This document shows positions 14,501 through 25,444 of a stretch of 64,000 nt of DNA, piece after piece. The stretch comes from Epiperipatus broadwayi (lineage: Eukaryota; Onychophora; Udeonychophora; Euonychophora; Peripatidae), in assembly GCA_028023455.1 (NCBI GenBank), contig JAQFVV010000014.1:1617336-1681335 (forward strand), written 5' to 3'. The first letter of the stretch is position 1. Each line of letters starts with the position of its first letter. A program made the position numbers and the translations under genes. The notes under the pieces were generated by a model. It was not told where the DNA came from. It did no database searches and saw nothing but the letters and a program-made list of their open reading frames with translations.

Positions 14501-16560
14501 TGCTATAACAAGCATTACAATATATATGTAAAATGTTTTGTATTATCTGGTTTTGTATTAAGCTGACTGTAGTTACACATGCCATAATTAGAGAAAAATT
14601 TACTTAATAGATATATTTAACTGATTTAATATTTTTTTTATTTCACAGTGCTAAATGTTATGCTGTATATTTACTTGTTTTGATCTAACTTTATGTAACT
14701 AATATTTGTTTCTCAAGGTAAAGTTATCTGCACAAATGCAAGTAAATTGAGCTATTTATATGCAGATATTTACACATATATGTAATGAATAATGGAATTC
14801 CCATGGTTTAGCATTACATCATTTTTCAATATCTTGTATAACCAAATGGAAGACTTAGAACATGTATGAAGAAATCATTTGCACATATTTAGCCAAACTA
14901 GCTGTCAAATACATTATATAAATATATTTGTAAGACTATTTTTATGGACTTTACATTGAAATTGCATTGCACTATTTGTGTAAATTAAGTTTTATTACTA
15001 TAATTAGTGCTTAATTTCATTTCTTATGCATAACTAAATAAAAGTTTGCTAACTATAACTACATAAGAACAAGTAGAAAATTATTCATATTATATCTTAT
15101 TTTATGTAATGTTTTTGAACATATTTGAAATTCAATATATTTTGTGATCAATCCTAACATCATGGTCAACAGATGAACTAGTAGTCTGTTTTGGAGAATA
15201 ACATTCCTCTTTGTTTTTATTATTATTTTTTGTGGTGCATTTTCATTGAGATGCATGAGGTTCAACTTTATACAAGATTTGTTTCAGAATCAGTGCTCCA
15301 GACAATGGTAAATTATTTTCTACATATATCATAGGTAATCATTTTTTATATAAGTTTATGATGAAGATTACTAAAAAGAGATCTTACAATTGGCCCTGGC
15401 TTTTGGAATTTGTTTGTCAACAGCATATATGTTTAAATGTCTAGTTTTACAATCATGTAGCAGTAGTTTTCATTTTCCCAAAAAGATATGTAATTTGATT
15501 CATTAGTTGAATAGGGTCACTGTATTTATGTTTACTTGTGCTTATAACTTTTTTTGAGAGTTTATTTTTTTACTTTTTATTAATAATATGAGATTTACTA
15601 TCTATGAGATTTGTTTAATATATATACACACACATAAAATAGGTTGCATTTTAGTTAACAACATGAGTTTTACTATGTATGAGAATGGTGTACTATATAT
15701 ATTTGCGTATTTACACACATGTACAATGTTCGCGTTTTAATATATGTTTTATATTAATAATATATGTAATACATCATTACTTGGTGAATATTAAAAAATA
15801 TAAATTTGCTGTTGACCTGTTTTTTAAGCAATTTAGTTTATATTATCTTTTATGTTCTAGTTCTTTTTTCTCTTGTTGCAGTATTATTTTCCAAAATGAA
15901 ATTCTCATCATTACAAATTTCCATATCGTTCACAAACATAAATTGTTCATATATTTGATTTGTTATACTTGCTGATATAACATTACTTATTCTCATAGGC
16001 TTTTGCCAATATTTTATGGTGATTTCCAAAAATTCACATAATATTGTGCAATCAAATTTACGTTTACTACCTTTTAAGATTTTTTTCCACTTATTCTTTC
16101 CATTTTTACCAGTCTCTTGATTTTAGTTAGAAAGATCTTATTAGGAAATACCATGTCTCATATTTTATATTTTTATTACAGCATTTCACCAAAGATTTAT
16201 CTTTCTACAAGTTATTGATTACAATACATTAAATTTTTAAAATATTATCAAGCTCCAGTAAATGATCTGTGGATAGAATGTAGTAGTACAATCATCTAGT
16301 GATTATTGATTAATCAAAGTTTTGGAATAGACTACACAGAAGTACTTTTTGAAAACATTGTGATATGGTTAAGCAGAAGAAACTCACATAATATTTTATT
16401 GATATCAGCCATCATCTTGAGATTTTAAGCTAGTTTTAACCATCATCTTGAGATTTTAAGCAAATACATTATTTTATTGATATCAATTTATTTTTTATTT
16501 TTTTGAAATTATCAATTTATTTTATCTTATAATTTAATTACATTGAAATAATTTATGGAC
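14500..16560. other. AT-rich non-coding DNA, no gene seen
   Basis: No domain or RNA gene is recognised. A short direct repeat of CATCTTGAGATTTTAAGC occurs near 16412 and 16442. Open frames at 15059-15265 (minus) and 15679-15975 (plus) are rich in Ile, Tyr and Phe as expected from AT-rich DNA and carry no family motif. Confidence 0.5.
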
Positions 16561-16723
16561 TTACTATTGTTCACATGACCACCTCCTCTTATGCTTGTGT
16601 ATAAATGTTGTTAAAACAGGCAAAACTCACTATATATATTGCCACACACAGCAAGCTAGAGTAATCAATGGATGCCAGAAGGCTTGGAAAAAAATTCCCA
16701 TCTAGTGCCTACTCATCCAATAT

Positions 16724-16763
16724 CCCCAGACTAGTTTCTGGCTTATGGCCTTCATCAGTGAGG
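16724..16763 (-). ncRNA. hammerhead ribozyme-like core, left arm copy (best preserved)
   Basis: Read on the minus strand: stem I strand CCTCA, core CTGATGA, a stem II hairpin GGC-CATAA-GCC flanked by an A/A pair, core GAAA, a one-base-pair stem III (C-TA-G), then TC as the expected cleavage dinucleotide, then TGGGG, which pairs with CCTCA (one G-T wobble). Further out, CCAA and TTGG can extend stem I past an internal loop. The element order fits a type I hammerhead with minimal stem III. The A/A mismatch next to the core, where active ribozymes have G-C, may weaken activity. Confidence 0.5.
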
Positions 16764-17309
16764 AGCCTTGGATCTGAGAGCACTGCATCTAGATCTTAGG
16801 ATCTAATGCAACCCTCCAGCAACCACCTTTTATCTCCATTTAACTACAAAACTATGAGTCTTAAATTTAAAACACCTTAATATTTTCAATCCAAGCCCAT
16901 TACCTTATATAGTCATATAGGTCTGAACCCAGTTCAGTATCCATACATTCTAGCATCCATTGATGACTAGCTTGCTTTGTGTGGCAATATATATATATAT
17001 AGTGTTTTGCCTGTTTTAACAACAGTTATACACAAGCATAAGAGGTGGTCATGTGATGTTTATTGACTTAAACCCAATCCTGCCTAATAGGATAGTGGTG
17101 TCTATGGTTATTAAAGACACCAAAAGGTATGAGTACTGAACTGGGTTCAGACCCATATGACTATGTAAGCTAATGGGCTTGGATTGAAAATGTTAAGGTG
17201 TTTTCAGTTTAAGACTCATAGTTTTGTAATTAAATGGAGATAAAAGGTGGTTGCTGGAGGGTTGCATTAGATCCTAAGATCTAGATGCAGTGCTCTCAGA
17301 TCCAAGGCT

Positions 17310-17349
17310 CCTCACTGATGAAAGCCATAAATCAGAAACTAGTCTGGGG
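17310..17349 (+). ncRNA. hammerhead ribozyme-like core, right arm copy
   Basis: CCTCA (17310-17314), CTGATGA (17315-17321), GAAA (17335-17338), C-TA-G, TC (17343-17344) and TGGGG (17345-17349) are all retained. The stem II strands have decayed (AGC and ATC in place of GGC and GCC), so this copy is probably inactive. It is the mirror image of the copy at 16724-16763. Confidence 0.45.
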
Positions 17350-17465
17350 ATATTGGATGAGTAGGCACTATATGGGGATTTTATGCACAAGCCTTTTGGC
17401 ATCCATTTATTACTCTAGCTTGCTGTGTGTGGCAATATATATATAGTGAATTTTGCCTGACCTAT

Positions 17466-18450
17466 TATTGTTCTTATATTCCCTTGTTTAGTCCAAATTA
17501 TTATGTTTTTTTTCCTGCATACAAACTTATTATGTCTATAGCATGGATGCATTTCAATATTTTTATATCTTGCATGCATGAATCAGTGCTTTCTTGATTA
17601 TCTAAAGCATGTTTATATAATTGTTTTACACAAAATGATCAATGTTATAAAGCTTATCACATTCGTTTATAATTATTGCAACTAAATTTAATATGAACTG
17701 GGGTATTCCACTAATAAATATCTTTTTATCTCTGATATCATGTTACCTTAGGAATTGTATACCATTTTATCTATGGAATGCAAAAAAATATGTGCTATAA
17801 AATAAATTGCCTGAAATTATTTTATGATTTAGTTGATTATAAAGTATATAATATAATTTGTCTAATATACATAAATATAACCATTAAAATTATAATTAGA
17901 ATTTTTCATGTATTTGACTGGAATAAATCTTAAGCTATGATATAATCAGTCAACTACCAATTACAATTTATAATATTTTCTAGCCATGTGTTCTTAACAT
18001 TAGCATTTGCCTGATAGATATCATAACTGAAGGAGTATTATAGATTAATACATGAAAAATCCTATTGTAATTACAATGTTTATATTTGAAGTCTATGAAA
18101 TTATTTAACTAATTTTCCAAAACCTATCATGAATACTGTTGGAGAATTGATTTAATACATAATGATATAGTTTACTATCAAACACTTTACATCCAAATTA
18201 TCAAAACATTTGATTTACTACTTTCAGCCATCTTGCTTTATATTGTGATCCATTGATTTTGTTAAACTCAGATTATTGAATTTTGATTAAACTATCATGA
18301 TTTTACATTCTAATCCATTGATATTATTAAATCTAATTTTTTTAATGTTGATATTTTAAACTCATAAAACCATACACAGTCATTCCCGGGTTAGGTTTAA
18401 TATTATGTATCATTTGTTACAGTCATATTTTCAATGGCTTCATTGAGATA
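17466..18450. other. AT-rich non-coding DNA, no gene seen
   Basis: No recognisable feature beyond the first bases, which carry the possible target duplication of the element to the left. Confidence 0.5.
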
Positions 18451-18620
18451 GTATTTTAGATCTAGTTTCTAGAGTCCCAGTGTTCCACTTAAGTGAGCCA
18501 CAAGTTCGAAACCAATTGGTCTGGAGATATGGATTTCTGATAGAGATTTTGAATTCTTTCTCTTCCGGCTCTTATAAAATAAAGCTTGATTAAAGCTATT
18601 GGTAAGCTCTATCTAGTGAT

Positions 18621-18664
<44 letters not shown>
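18450..18664 (+). repeat. possible tRNA-derived SINE-like unit ending in (AT)n
   Basis: GTTCGAAACC at about 18506 resembles a Pol III B-box, with an imperfect tRNA-like stretch before it, followed by a body of about 110 bp and an (AT)n run (18623-18664). No second copy was identified in the window, so the SINE call is weak. Confidence 0.25.
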
Positions 18665-18667
<3 letters not shown>

Positions 18668-18670
18668 GGA

Positions 18671-18864
18671 GTAAATTACTCTTCCCCGGAATATGACTTA
18701 AAAACATTCTGAATATTGAAAAAAGTTCAAGAATAGAATGTATTCACCTATTAGCTCTAATGTTTATAAGCATACCAGCTACCAAGAGTATATGGATTCT
18801 ATTCTTGATCCTTTGTTCAACAATTAGGATATTTTAAGTCAGAGCCTAGGGAAGATAATTTCGT
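18671..18864. mobile_element. foldback/MITE-like element, about 69-bp arms
   Basis: The left arm 18671-18739 and right arm 18796-18864 are reverse complements with about three-quarters identity. Shared blocks include TGACTTAAAA and CAAGAATAGAAT. The loop is about 56 bp. It directly abuts the (AT)n run on its left. The arm divergence suggests an old insertion. Confidence 0.6.
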
Positions 18865-19739
18865 CTTTTGTTTACATTTAAAATGAAATATTTATAAAAG
18901 TAGTAATATCAACTATTAGGGTTATTTTTTTTAATAATTTTCACTTCTCCAGTTTTGCATTAACATACACATTCACTATTTGGTGATCATTTTTTTTGTT
19001 GAATCTTTTAAGAACATTGCAATTTCAAATACATATTTTTTCTAGTCATAATATAATTCAATGTTGCTATGTTTTAATTTGAATATTTCCATGAGGATTT
19101 TTTCACTAAGAAAAAAGTCATAATATATTGCAAGTTTTTTAATGGCAAATTCCACAAATCTTTGTCCTGTTTTATTTCTATCACCATAATGAAATGTACC
19201 TACAATATTTTCATATTTCCATTATTTTCCAATTTCAATATTAAAATTTCACTTGCCAATTTTAATGTTTGTTGGTATAGTCAAATATGCATTTTAAAAT
19301 TTCTTTTTTTAAATCAATATGAAAATAGTCCTGAATTATCTGCATTTGGTATCTTCTCTTAAGTTAAACAACTAATCTTGCCATACTAACTGATATACCA
19401 CAATTTCCATGATCTTCCACTTTTTTTTATGTAATGAATTCCATTCCATGTATTTTTATAATGAAGCATATATATATTTTTAAATGTTAAATCCAAGTGC
19501 CTTTCGAACTTTTCTTCATTTATTTTTAAATAATTCTTCATCTAATGCATCTAATATTTTTTAACTTGAAAGTATTTTGAAGTTGTACATAGCTAAATAA
19601 AAAGAAACATCTATTGATATCTGAGTCTGCAGTCAGTTTTTTTTGTTACCCTCTGCTATTAGTAGTTCATTTCAGCTTTTGAAGGCATCTTTACAATTTT
19701 GTGGGAATGATATCTATAAATTTGTGTTATTTGTTATGT

Positions 19740-20690
19740 GATGTGATGCACTGTGACTTCTCCTTATATAGAATCAGGAATCTCTCAGGAACAATGCCCA
19801 GAGAAACCTGTTAACCACTATACCTTCTGTTTCCATTTCCACCCTAAGTTTTCCCATATCGTGCTCCATCCCATTTCCACAACATAATCTTTGTCAACTC
19901 CATGGCCTTTATATATAACTCCCCCTTATCTTTTCCCAAACTCAGCATAAAAATCAAAAACCCACTTTCTGTATAATCACTTTCCTTATATTTATTCTTT
20001 CACAACTTTATTATTTGTATCATTTCTGCTTTCAAGCATTTACATTCAATTAACAAATGCCTAATATTTTCTATGCCTTCCTTACACTACTTGCAGACTA
20101 AATCACCCATGTTTTTCCATTTATGTGTATAATCCGCTGCTGCTAAAGATTCCATTCGAGCCTTAAACAGTAAACTACTTTCCTTGCTATTATCATAAAT
20201 TAATTTGCACATAATATTCTGTTAACTTCTATATATATTTAAACTCTTTTTAGTCTCTATATTAGTTCTCCATCTCTCCAATTCCCTATTCTTTATTAAT
20301 GCATTTATTTATCTATCCCATTTCTTACCACTATAACACTCAACCTTTATCCTAACACAATCATCCCACCTTTTGGACAAGTATACTGACATAAATTCTT
20401 CATCCAAATCTTTTGCATATTGCATTATCTTCCTCACCCATCTGGTTACCTGCCCTTTATTATAACCCAATTAAATACAATTTTGACTATTCTTTTATTA
20501 TTCATAAACTGCAATCTACCGAAGATTTTCATTTTGCTTTTTGTATCCCTCATATAAAAACTTGACCATCCCATTTCTCCTTGAATTGCCTCCTTTGCCA
20601 TCCACACATCTGCATCTAATTATGATTGTAAATATTTAAATGATCCTTAACATACACAATCTTTCTGCTTCTAAGAATACTCATCTGATA
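19740..20690 (-). pseudogene. LINE relic, C-terminal end of a non-LTR reverse transcriptase ORF2
   Basis: Read on the minus strand, the translation (several frames) shows a C-terminal block seen in non-LTR ORF2 proteins: a GEMGWSSFYMRDTKSKM segment, a YDNSKESSLLFKAR segment, and a zf-RVT-like CKEGIENIRHLLIEC zinc motif (first cysteine pair damaged). An LGLGKDKG / ELTKIMLWKWD-like tail follows. From memory this resembles LINE families common in ticks and other invertebrates; no search was run. Stops and frameshifts break it, and the polymerase core is absent, so it is a 5'-truncated dead copy. The last 240 bp (about 19740-19990) matches 53160-53420 closely on the opposite strand. Confidence 0.65.
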
Positions 20691-20874
20691 TTTCAATGAA
20701 GAACTTTCAGGCAACTAAGAAGAATGGCCATGATGTTTCCTGGTCTTAAACTGAGAAGTAAAAATTCAGTAAAATGATCATGCAGAATAATATGTGCTGA
20801 TAAGCAAGTCATCCATGTTAATTTATTATATAAATAATTACAGTTAAAATTTTTGCTCTAACAAGAGCATAGAG

Positions 20875-21231
20875 CAGGGGTCCCCAACCTTTTTGCATTT
20901 AAGAGCACATTCTATAATACCGGCCAGTTGGCAGGCATCATTTATTTTTTCAATGTAAATTTATAGTTGGATATTGTTAATAACACACATAATGTACAAA
21001 AAAATATTTATTTCAAAAATAAAATTTTAACATATAATTAATTACACTGTAAAAGTATAGTATACCCTACAATTTGATTACAATATAATACAATAATTTA
21101 TAAGAAATTTTAAAAATTAAATTTATTTGTATCAGATAAATAATTTTTTATTATATTCAGATAGTGGCGGACACACGTAAAATGGTCTGCGGGTACCATG
21201 GTGCCCGCAGGCATAGGGTTGGGGACCCCTG
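20875..21231. mobile_element. non-autonomous hAT-type element, 357 bp
   Basis: The element begins CAGGGGTCCCCAACCTTTTT and ends with GGTTGGGGACCCCTG, a perfect terminal inverted repeat of about 15 bp. The 8-bp flanks GCATAGAG (20867-20874) and ACATAGAG (21232-21239) match at 7 of 8 positions, which is the hAT target-duplication length. No transposase is encoded. Near the right end is a near-palindrome around CCATGG (21190-21209). The CAGGGGTCCCCAACC terminus is shared by hAT families in very different animals (recalled, not searched). Confidence 0.85.
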
Positions 21232-21731
21232 ACATAGAGAATAGACATTAGGGATTTGCCCTGTTTGATTTTTTTAAGGCTTTAAAGAGAAATCAAAGGT
21301 CTTCTTTTAAATACAAACTGTTCTGCAATATATATCTTTATATTTATTATATTGTGATGATTGTAAATCATATCACAATCCTGATATAAATGTCAAACTT
21401 AAATAGTATAATAATATATAGAAAATAGCTTAATTTTTTTTTTTTATTATATGAAATCACTGTCATAAAATATTGAACAAAATTTAAATAAAATAAATAA
21501 TTATTTATTACATTGAAATATATCTTTCCCTAAATATATGTGTTTAAGAAACAAATCCTCAGCATTCAATTGTTGTTTTTTTCTTAATTATTTAGAGCAC
21601 TTTGACTGCAAGAAAAATTAAGAAAGTGAGTTGTACCACTGAGTTATAAAATTATTCAAAACATGGAACTAAAATAATTTTCCTATTCAATATTTGTATA
21701 AATGTATTGTTCCTTGAGCAAAAAAGAAAAA

Positions 21732-22605
21732 GTAGTAGTAGTAGTGGTGTTGATGGTGGAGCAGTGGTGGTAGTTGTTTTAGTAATGGTGGTGGTGGTGA
21801 TCCAGGGAGGAGGAGATGTAGTAGTAGTGGGAGAAGTAAATAGTAGTAGGATTACTAGTAGGAGGAGGAAGAGTAGGAGTAGTAGTAAAAGGAGGACTAG
21901 TAGTAGTAGGAAGAGAAGTAGGAGTAGTAGTAGTAAGAGGAGTAGTAGTTATAGCAGTAGATGTAGAATAGTAGTAGTATGAGGAGGAATAGATTTAGTA
22001 ATAGTGGTAGACATAGTACAAGGAAGAATAGGATTAGGAGAAATAGTAGGAGGAGAAAAGGTCAGAATATAAAGGAATAGGAGGAGGAAAAGTAGTAGTA
22101 GGAGAAGTAGGATTAGGACTAGGTGGAGTAGTAGGAGTAGATGTAAAAGCAGTAGTATGAGTAGTTTTAGTAGTAGTTGTAGGAGGAGGAGCAGGTGGAA
22201 GGGGAGAGAAGTAGGAGCAGAATAGTAGTTGTAGCAGTAGAAAGAGGAGGAGTAGGATGAAGAGTAATAGTAGTAGTAATAGTAGGACAATGAGTAGTGG
22301 TAGTGGGAAGAGAAGTAATAGGACTAAGTGGTGTAGGAATAGTAGTTATAGTAGGAGGAGGGTGAAGGTTAGGAGGAGGAGTAGAAATAGTAGTAGTTGT
22401 AGTCACCATAGTAGTTGTAAGCATAGTAATAGTAGAAGGAGTAGGAGTAGTAGTCAGAGTTGGAGGAGGAATAGAAGTAGGACTAGTAGTAGTAGTTGTA
22501 GTAGAAGGAGGAAGATTAGGAGGGAGAAGAATATTAGTGATAGAATAGTAGTAGTGGGGGAGGAATAGGAGTCATAGTATTAGGAGTAAGATAAGTAGCA
22601 GTAGT
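21732..22605. repeat. imperfect GTA/GGA trinucleotide block, about 870 bp, C-poor on + strand
   Basis: AGT, AGG and GTA units alternate with few cytosines on the + strand. This leaves both strands open in several frames (predicted Ser/Arg-rich or Leu/Tyr-rich peptides), which should not be annotated as proteins. GGA-rich stretches such as GGAGGAGGAG can form G-rich structures. The units are interspersed rather than a pure array, indicating an old, mutated microsatellite or several fused ones. Confidence 0.9.
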
Positions 22606-22639
22606 TGAAAGAACAAAATTATTTAAGTAATTCTCATAA

Positions 22640-22960
22640 GAGAGTCTCTAGAGATTTTTGGGGGGTTTCAATTTAAAGTTATAATAACATTCTAAAATTG
22701 AGGTTTAATATATTTAAATTCAATATAATTTGTTGAAATTTTGTACATTTTTAAATCATTATCAAAGTGATAGGGCAAAATAATATTTTAGATAGGTGAC
22801 CTAGTGTTTTTAGATATGTAAGAATGGGCAGGAAAGGTTTGAATATTTTCAATATTAAATGTAAACTAGTGTTTTTAGATATGTAAGAATGGGCAGGAAA
22901 GTTTTGAATATTTTGGATATTAAATGTAAAATTTGCTTTTACAACTTATAAAATGTTTTA
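22640..22960. repeat. dispersed repeat copy 1, with internal 65-bp tandem duplication
   Basis: The segment shares long blocks with 23825-24060, for example CAATATAATTTGTTGAAATT (or close variant) and TTTTGTACATTTTT, followed by a CAAAGTGAT-GGGCA-AATAATATTTT stretch. Inside it, CTAGTGTTTTTAGATATGTA begins at 22801 and again at 22866, a tandem duplication about 65 bp long. Confidence 0.7.
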
Positions 22961-23824
22961 ATTTTTCCTACTTAATTCTTTGCTTTGTTTTCACATTCAA
23001 CACTGAATTGAAGATTAACCATTGGTACTTATCAGAAAATAATAAGATATTTTTATTTTCAACTTACATTTTATTTTTAAAAATATTAAAAATGACATCA
23101 TAATTGAAACAAAAAGCTTCATTTGTCATCATTTGTAGAAAGATTTTTTAATTTTGAAAAATTGATGAAAACTTCATTATTTGGCTTTTTTTTTTTTTAG
23201 AATGTGAATGAATAAAATATTCATTTTTCTTAAATCTAATGACTTATGCTTTAAAGTTTACATTTTTAAAATATTTTTTGCAATATTTATATATTTTTAC
23301 ACTCACTATTACCAATTGCATGGATGATGTAGAAACTAAGTTCATAAATGTCTTCAGGGTAAGTTTGCATTATTCAAAATATAGTATTAATTTTTTTTAA
23401 ATAAAATATTTCTGTTCAAATTATTTATTAATAATATTTTGGATTGTTAATAATGATTGAATAAGTTATTGTACTAAAGGAATTTTAAATTGTAATGAAT
23501 TTGCAAATAATTAACATTTCCGTGATTTAATTATTTTTTCTAAACTTTGTCATAAAAATTAGTTACTTCAGAGAATGTCAAAATACAAAAAGGTGATTCT
23601 TCAAAGCAGGGATTGGGCAGAGCTAATACTCTCTTACTTTGCCAATTTTTTTTACTGACCATCTATGATTTTTTTTTAATTAAAATTTTATATTAAAATA
23701 TATTTATATAGAAAAATACATGTATTTAAAATAAAGCTTGCAAGAATGGTCAATGTGGTGGGAATAATACTAAAAGAAAAAATATTTATTTCAAAGAAAG
23801 GAAGTTTAATAAGATTTGTGAGAG

Positions 23825-24060
23825 GGTGGTATAGAAATTTCTTTTTGGTTCTATTTAAAATTATAATATTTTAAATCAAGGTTTAATCAATACAATTTGT
23901 TGAAATTTTGTACATTTTTTAATTAAATCACTACCAAAGTGATTGGGCATAATAATATTTTTGGTAAGTAATCTAGTTTTGTAGATAGGGAACAATGGGA
24001 TTGAAAATTTTATATTTTGATATCATTTTTTTTTTAAAAATTGCTCTTAGAACTTAAGTA
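23825..24060. repeat. dispersed repeat copy 2
   Basis: Homologous to 22640-22960 in the same orientation, more diverged, lacking the internal tandem duplication. The intervening 0.9 kb holds no recognised gene. Confidence 0.65.
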
Positions 24061-24214
24061 TGTTTTAAATAATGTACATGATTTTCTTGATTTCATTTAA
24101 ATTAGAATAAGAAAGATAATTTACAATATAATTATTTTAAGATATTTTTTTAAATAAAAAGAAAAAAAATGTAAAACATTTTTCAACAGAAAATTTTAAG
24201 TTATTTCATGCTTC

Positions 24215-24600
24215 ATTGTACATACATATAATTATGTACACATACTACATATGATATTTACATTAGGAATATATTATATTAACTTATTATAGAATTATTT
24301 AATGATATATATATATATGATTTAAAGTAAAATTATATATATATATTAGTGAAGTTCATTTACAACATAGTTTTGGTAAGTTTTTTTTTTAAAAAGAAAA
24401 TAAAAATTTCCAAACAAAACCAAAAATTTCAAGCACTTTTCCCTTAAAAATAATATTTTCATATTTTTAGTTAGTTAATGATTTATTCGACACATATTAT
24501 TATGTACACATACTAAATATGATATATACATAAGCAGTATACCTATTAACTTATAGCAGAAATATCTAGTGGTATATATATATATATGGATAGATTATAT
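24215..24600. repeat. pair of related segments (about 24215-24330 and 24470-24600)
   Basis: Both contain TATGTACACATACTA followed by ATATGATAT, ATTAACTTAT and an (AT)n run, in the same order and orientation. They are diverged copies of a segment of about 120 bp. Confidence 0.65.
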
Positions 24601-24639
24601 TTAAATATATGTATATTGTCAGTACTACACTTAATGTAA

Positions 24640-25440
24640 TTATAAGGATTTTGAGCATTCCATTTTTGGATTTTCAATTGAATGAATGACTGAAGAGTTA
24701 GAGAGTGGAGAAGATTGGAGCTTGTCCATTAAAGTTTGAATATTTGCTATCTTAATGAGCACTGATTATATATATGTGTGTGGGAGATGGTGATCTGGAC
24801 CAATTGATAAGTGCTGATTCAGCACAAAATATGGACATTGGAGATCATTTATCTTCACATTATATGGTCATGCATATCAGTTATATAAGATAGATTGGAT
24901 GGATGTAGGAAGCTTAAATGATATTTTACTTCAAGTGTTTTATAATTACATTAAATTTAGTATAGACAATACATATATTTTTAAATATTACATATTTAGC
25001 CTGTATTCTGTTCATCTGTCCTGTGTATAATAAATGGACATATTAAGATTTTATGTGAGAGAGATTAGATTTACTTAAGGTCAACATGGGTATGACAATA
25101 ATATTGGCATCAACAAGAGCTTTGAGCATTCTGTCCATGTATTTTCAATGAAATGGATGACTGAAGAATTAGAGAGTATAGAAGATTGAAGCTTGTGCAT
25201 TAAAGGTTAAAGATTTGCTATCTTAATATAAACTGAGCACTGATTGTTTATATGTATGGAAGATGGTGATCTAGTTCAACTGATGAATTCTGGTTCAGCA
25301 TGAAATACATATATTGGAGATCACTTATCTTTTTCACCTGTTGGTGGTCATGTGAATCAGTTATAAACGATAGATTGAATAGATGTATGGAGCTTGAAGG
25401 TTCAAGTCCCTTATAATACATATACATATTAACTATAGAT
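24640..25440. repeat. tandem segmental duplication, two roughly 300-bp copies
   Basis: Copy 1 (about 24645-24925) and copy 2 (about 25118-25410) share, in order, TTTGAGCATTC, GACTGAAGA-TTAGAGAGT, TTTGCTATCTTAAT, GGAGATCA and ATAGATTG blocks. Copy spacing is about 470 bp. Copy 2 ends with GGTTCAAGTCC (about 25400), a Pol III B-box-like string, without a convincing tRNA fold. G exceeds C strongly on the + strand in copy 1. Confidence 0.75.
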
Positions 25441-25444
25441 GTCA

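Larger units (their letters stand above)
16566..17465. mobile_element. compound inverted-repeat element with hammerhead-like cores (Penelope-like/retrozyme-like)
   Basis: The left arm (about 16573-16940) and right arm (about 17135-17460) are long inverted copies, by eye around 90% identical. Between them, 16942-17070 carries a further end of the same unit. Each unit end carries AACAGGCAAAACTC or its complement. The outermost flanks share TATTGTTC (16565-16572 and 17466-17473), a possible target duplication. Each arm contains a hammerhead-ribozyme-like core, listed separately. No protein is encoded. Hammerhead motifs with minimal stem III are known from the terminal repeats of Penelope-like retroelements and from retrozymes, and these elements often occur as tandem or inverted partial copies; the family assignment is inference. 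A second, independent copy lies at 60062-60466 and a short relic at 51044-51112. Confidence 0.6.

Noticed and set aside
21707-22568. Several Ser/Arg-, Thr/Pro- or Leu/Tyr-rich open frames on both strands
   Set aside because: All are the GTA/GGA block read in different frames; few stops arise because the + strand has little C and uses few TAA/TGA combinations in those frames.
25395-25410. GGTTCAAGTCC as the T-arm of a tRNA gene
   Set aside because: No acceptor stem or anticodon arm can be folded around it, and it lies within a duplicated non-tRNA segment.
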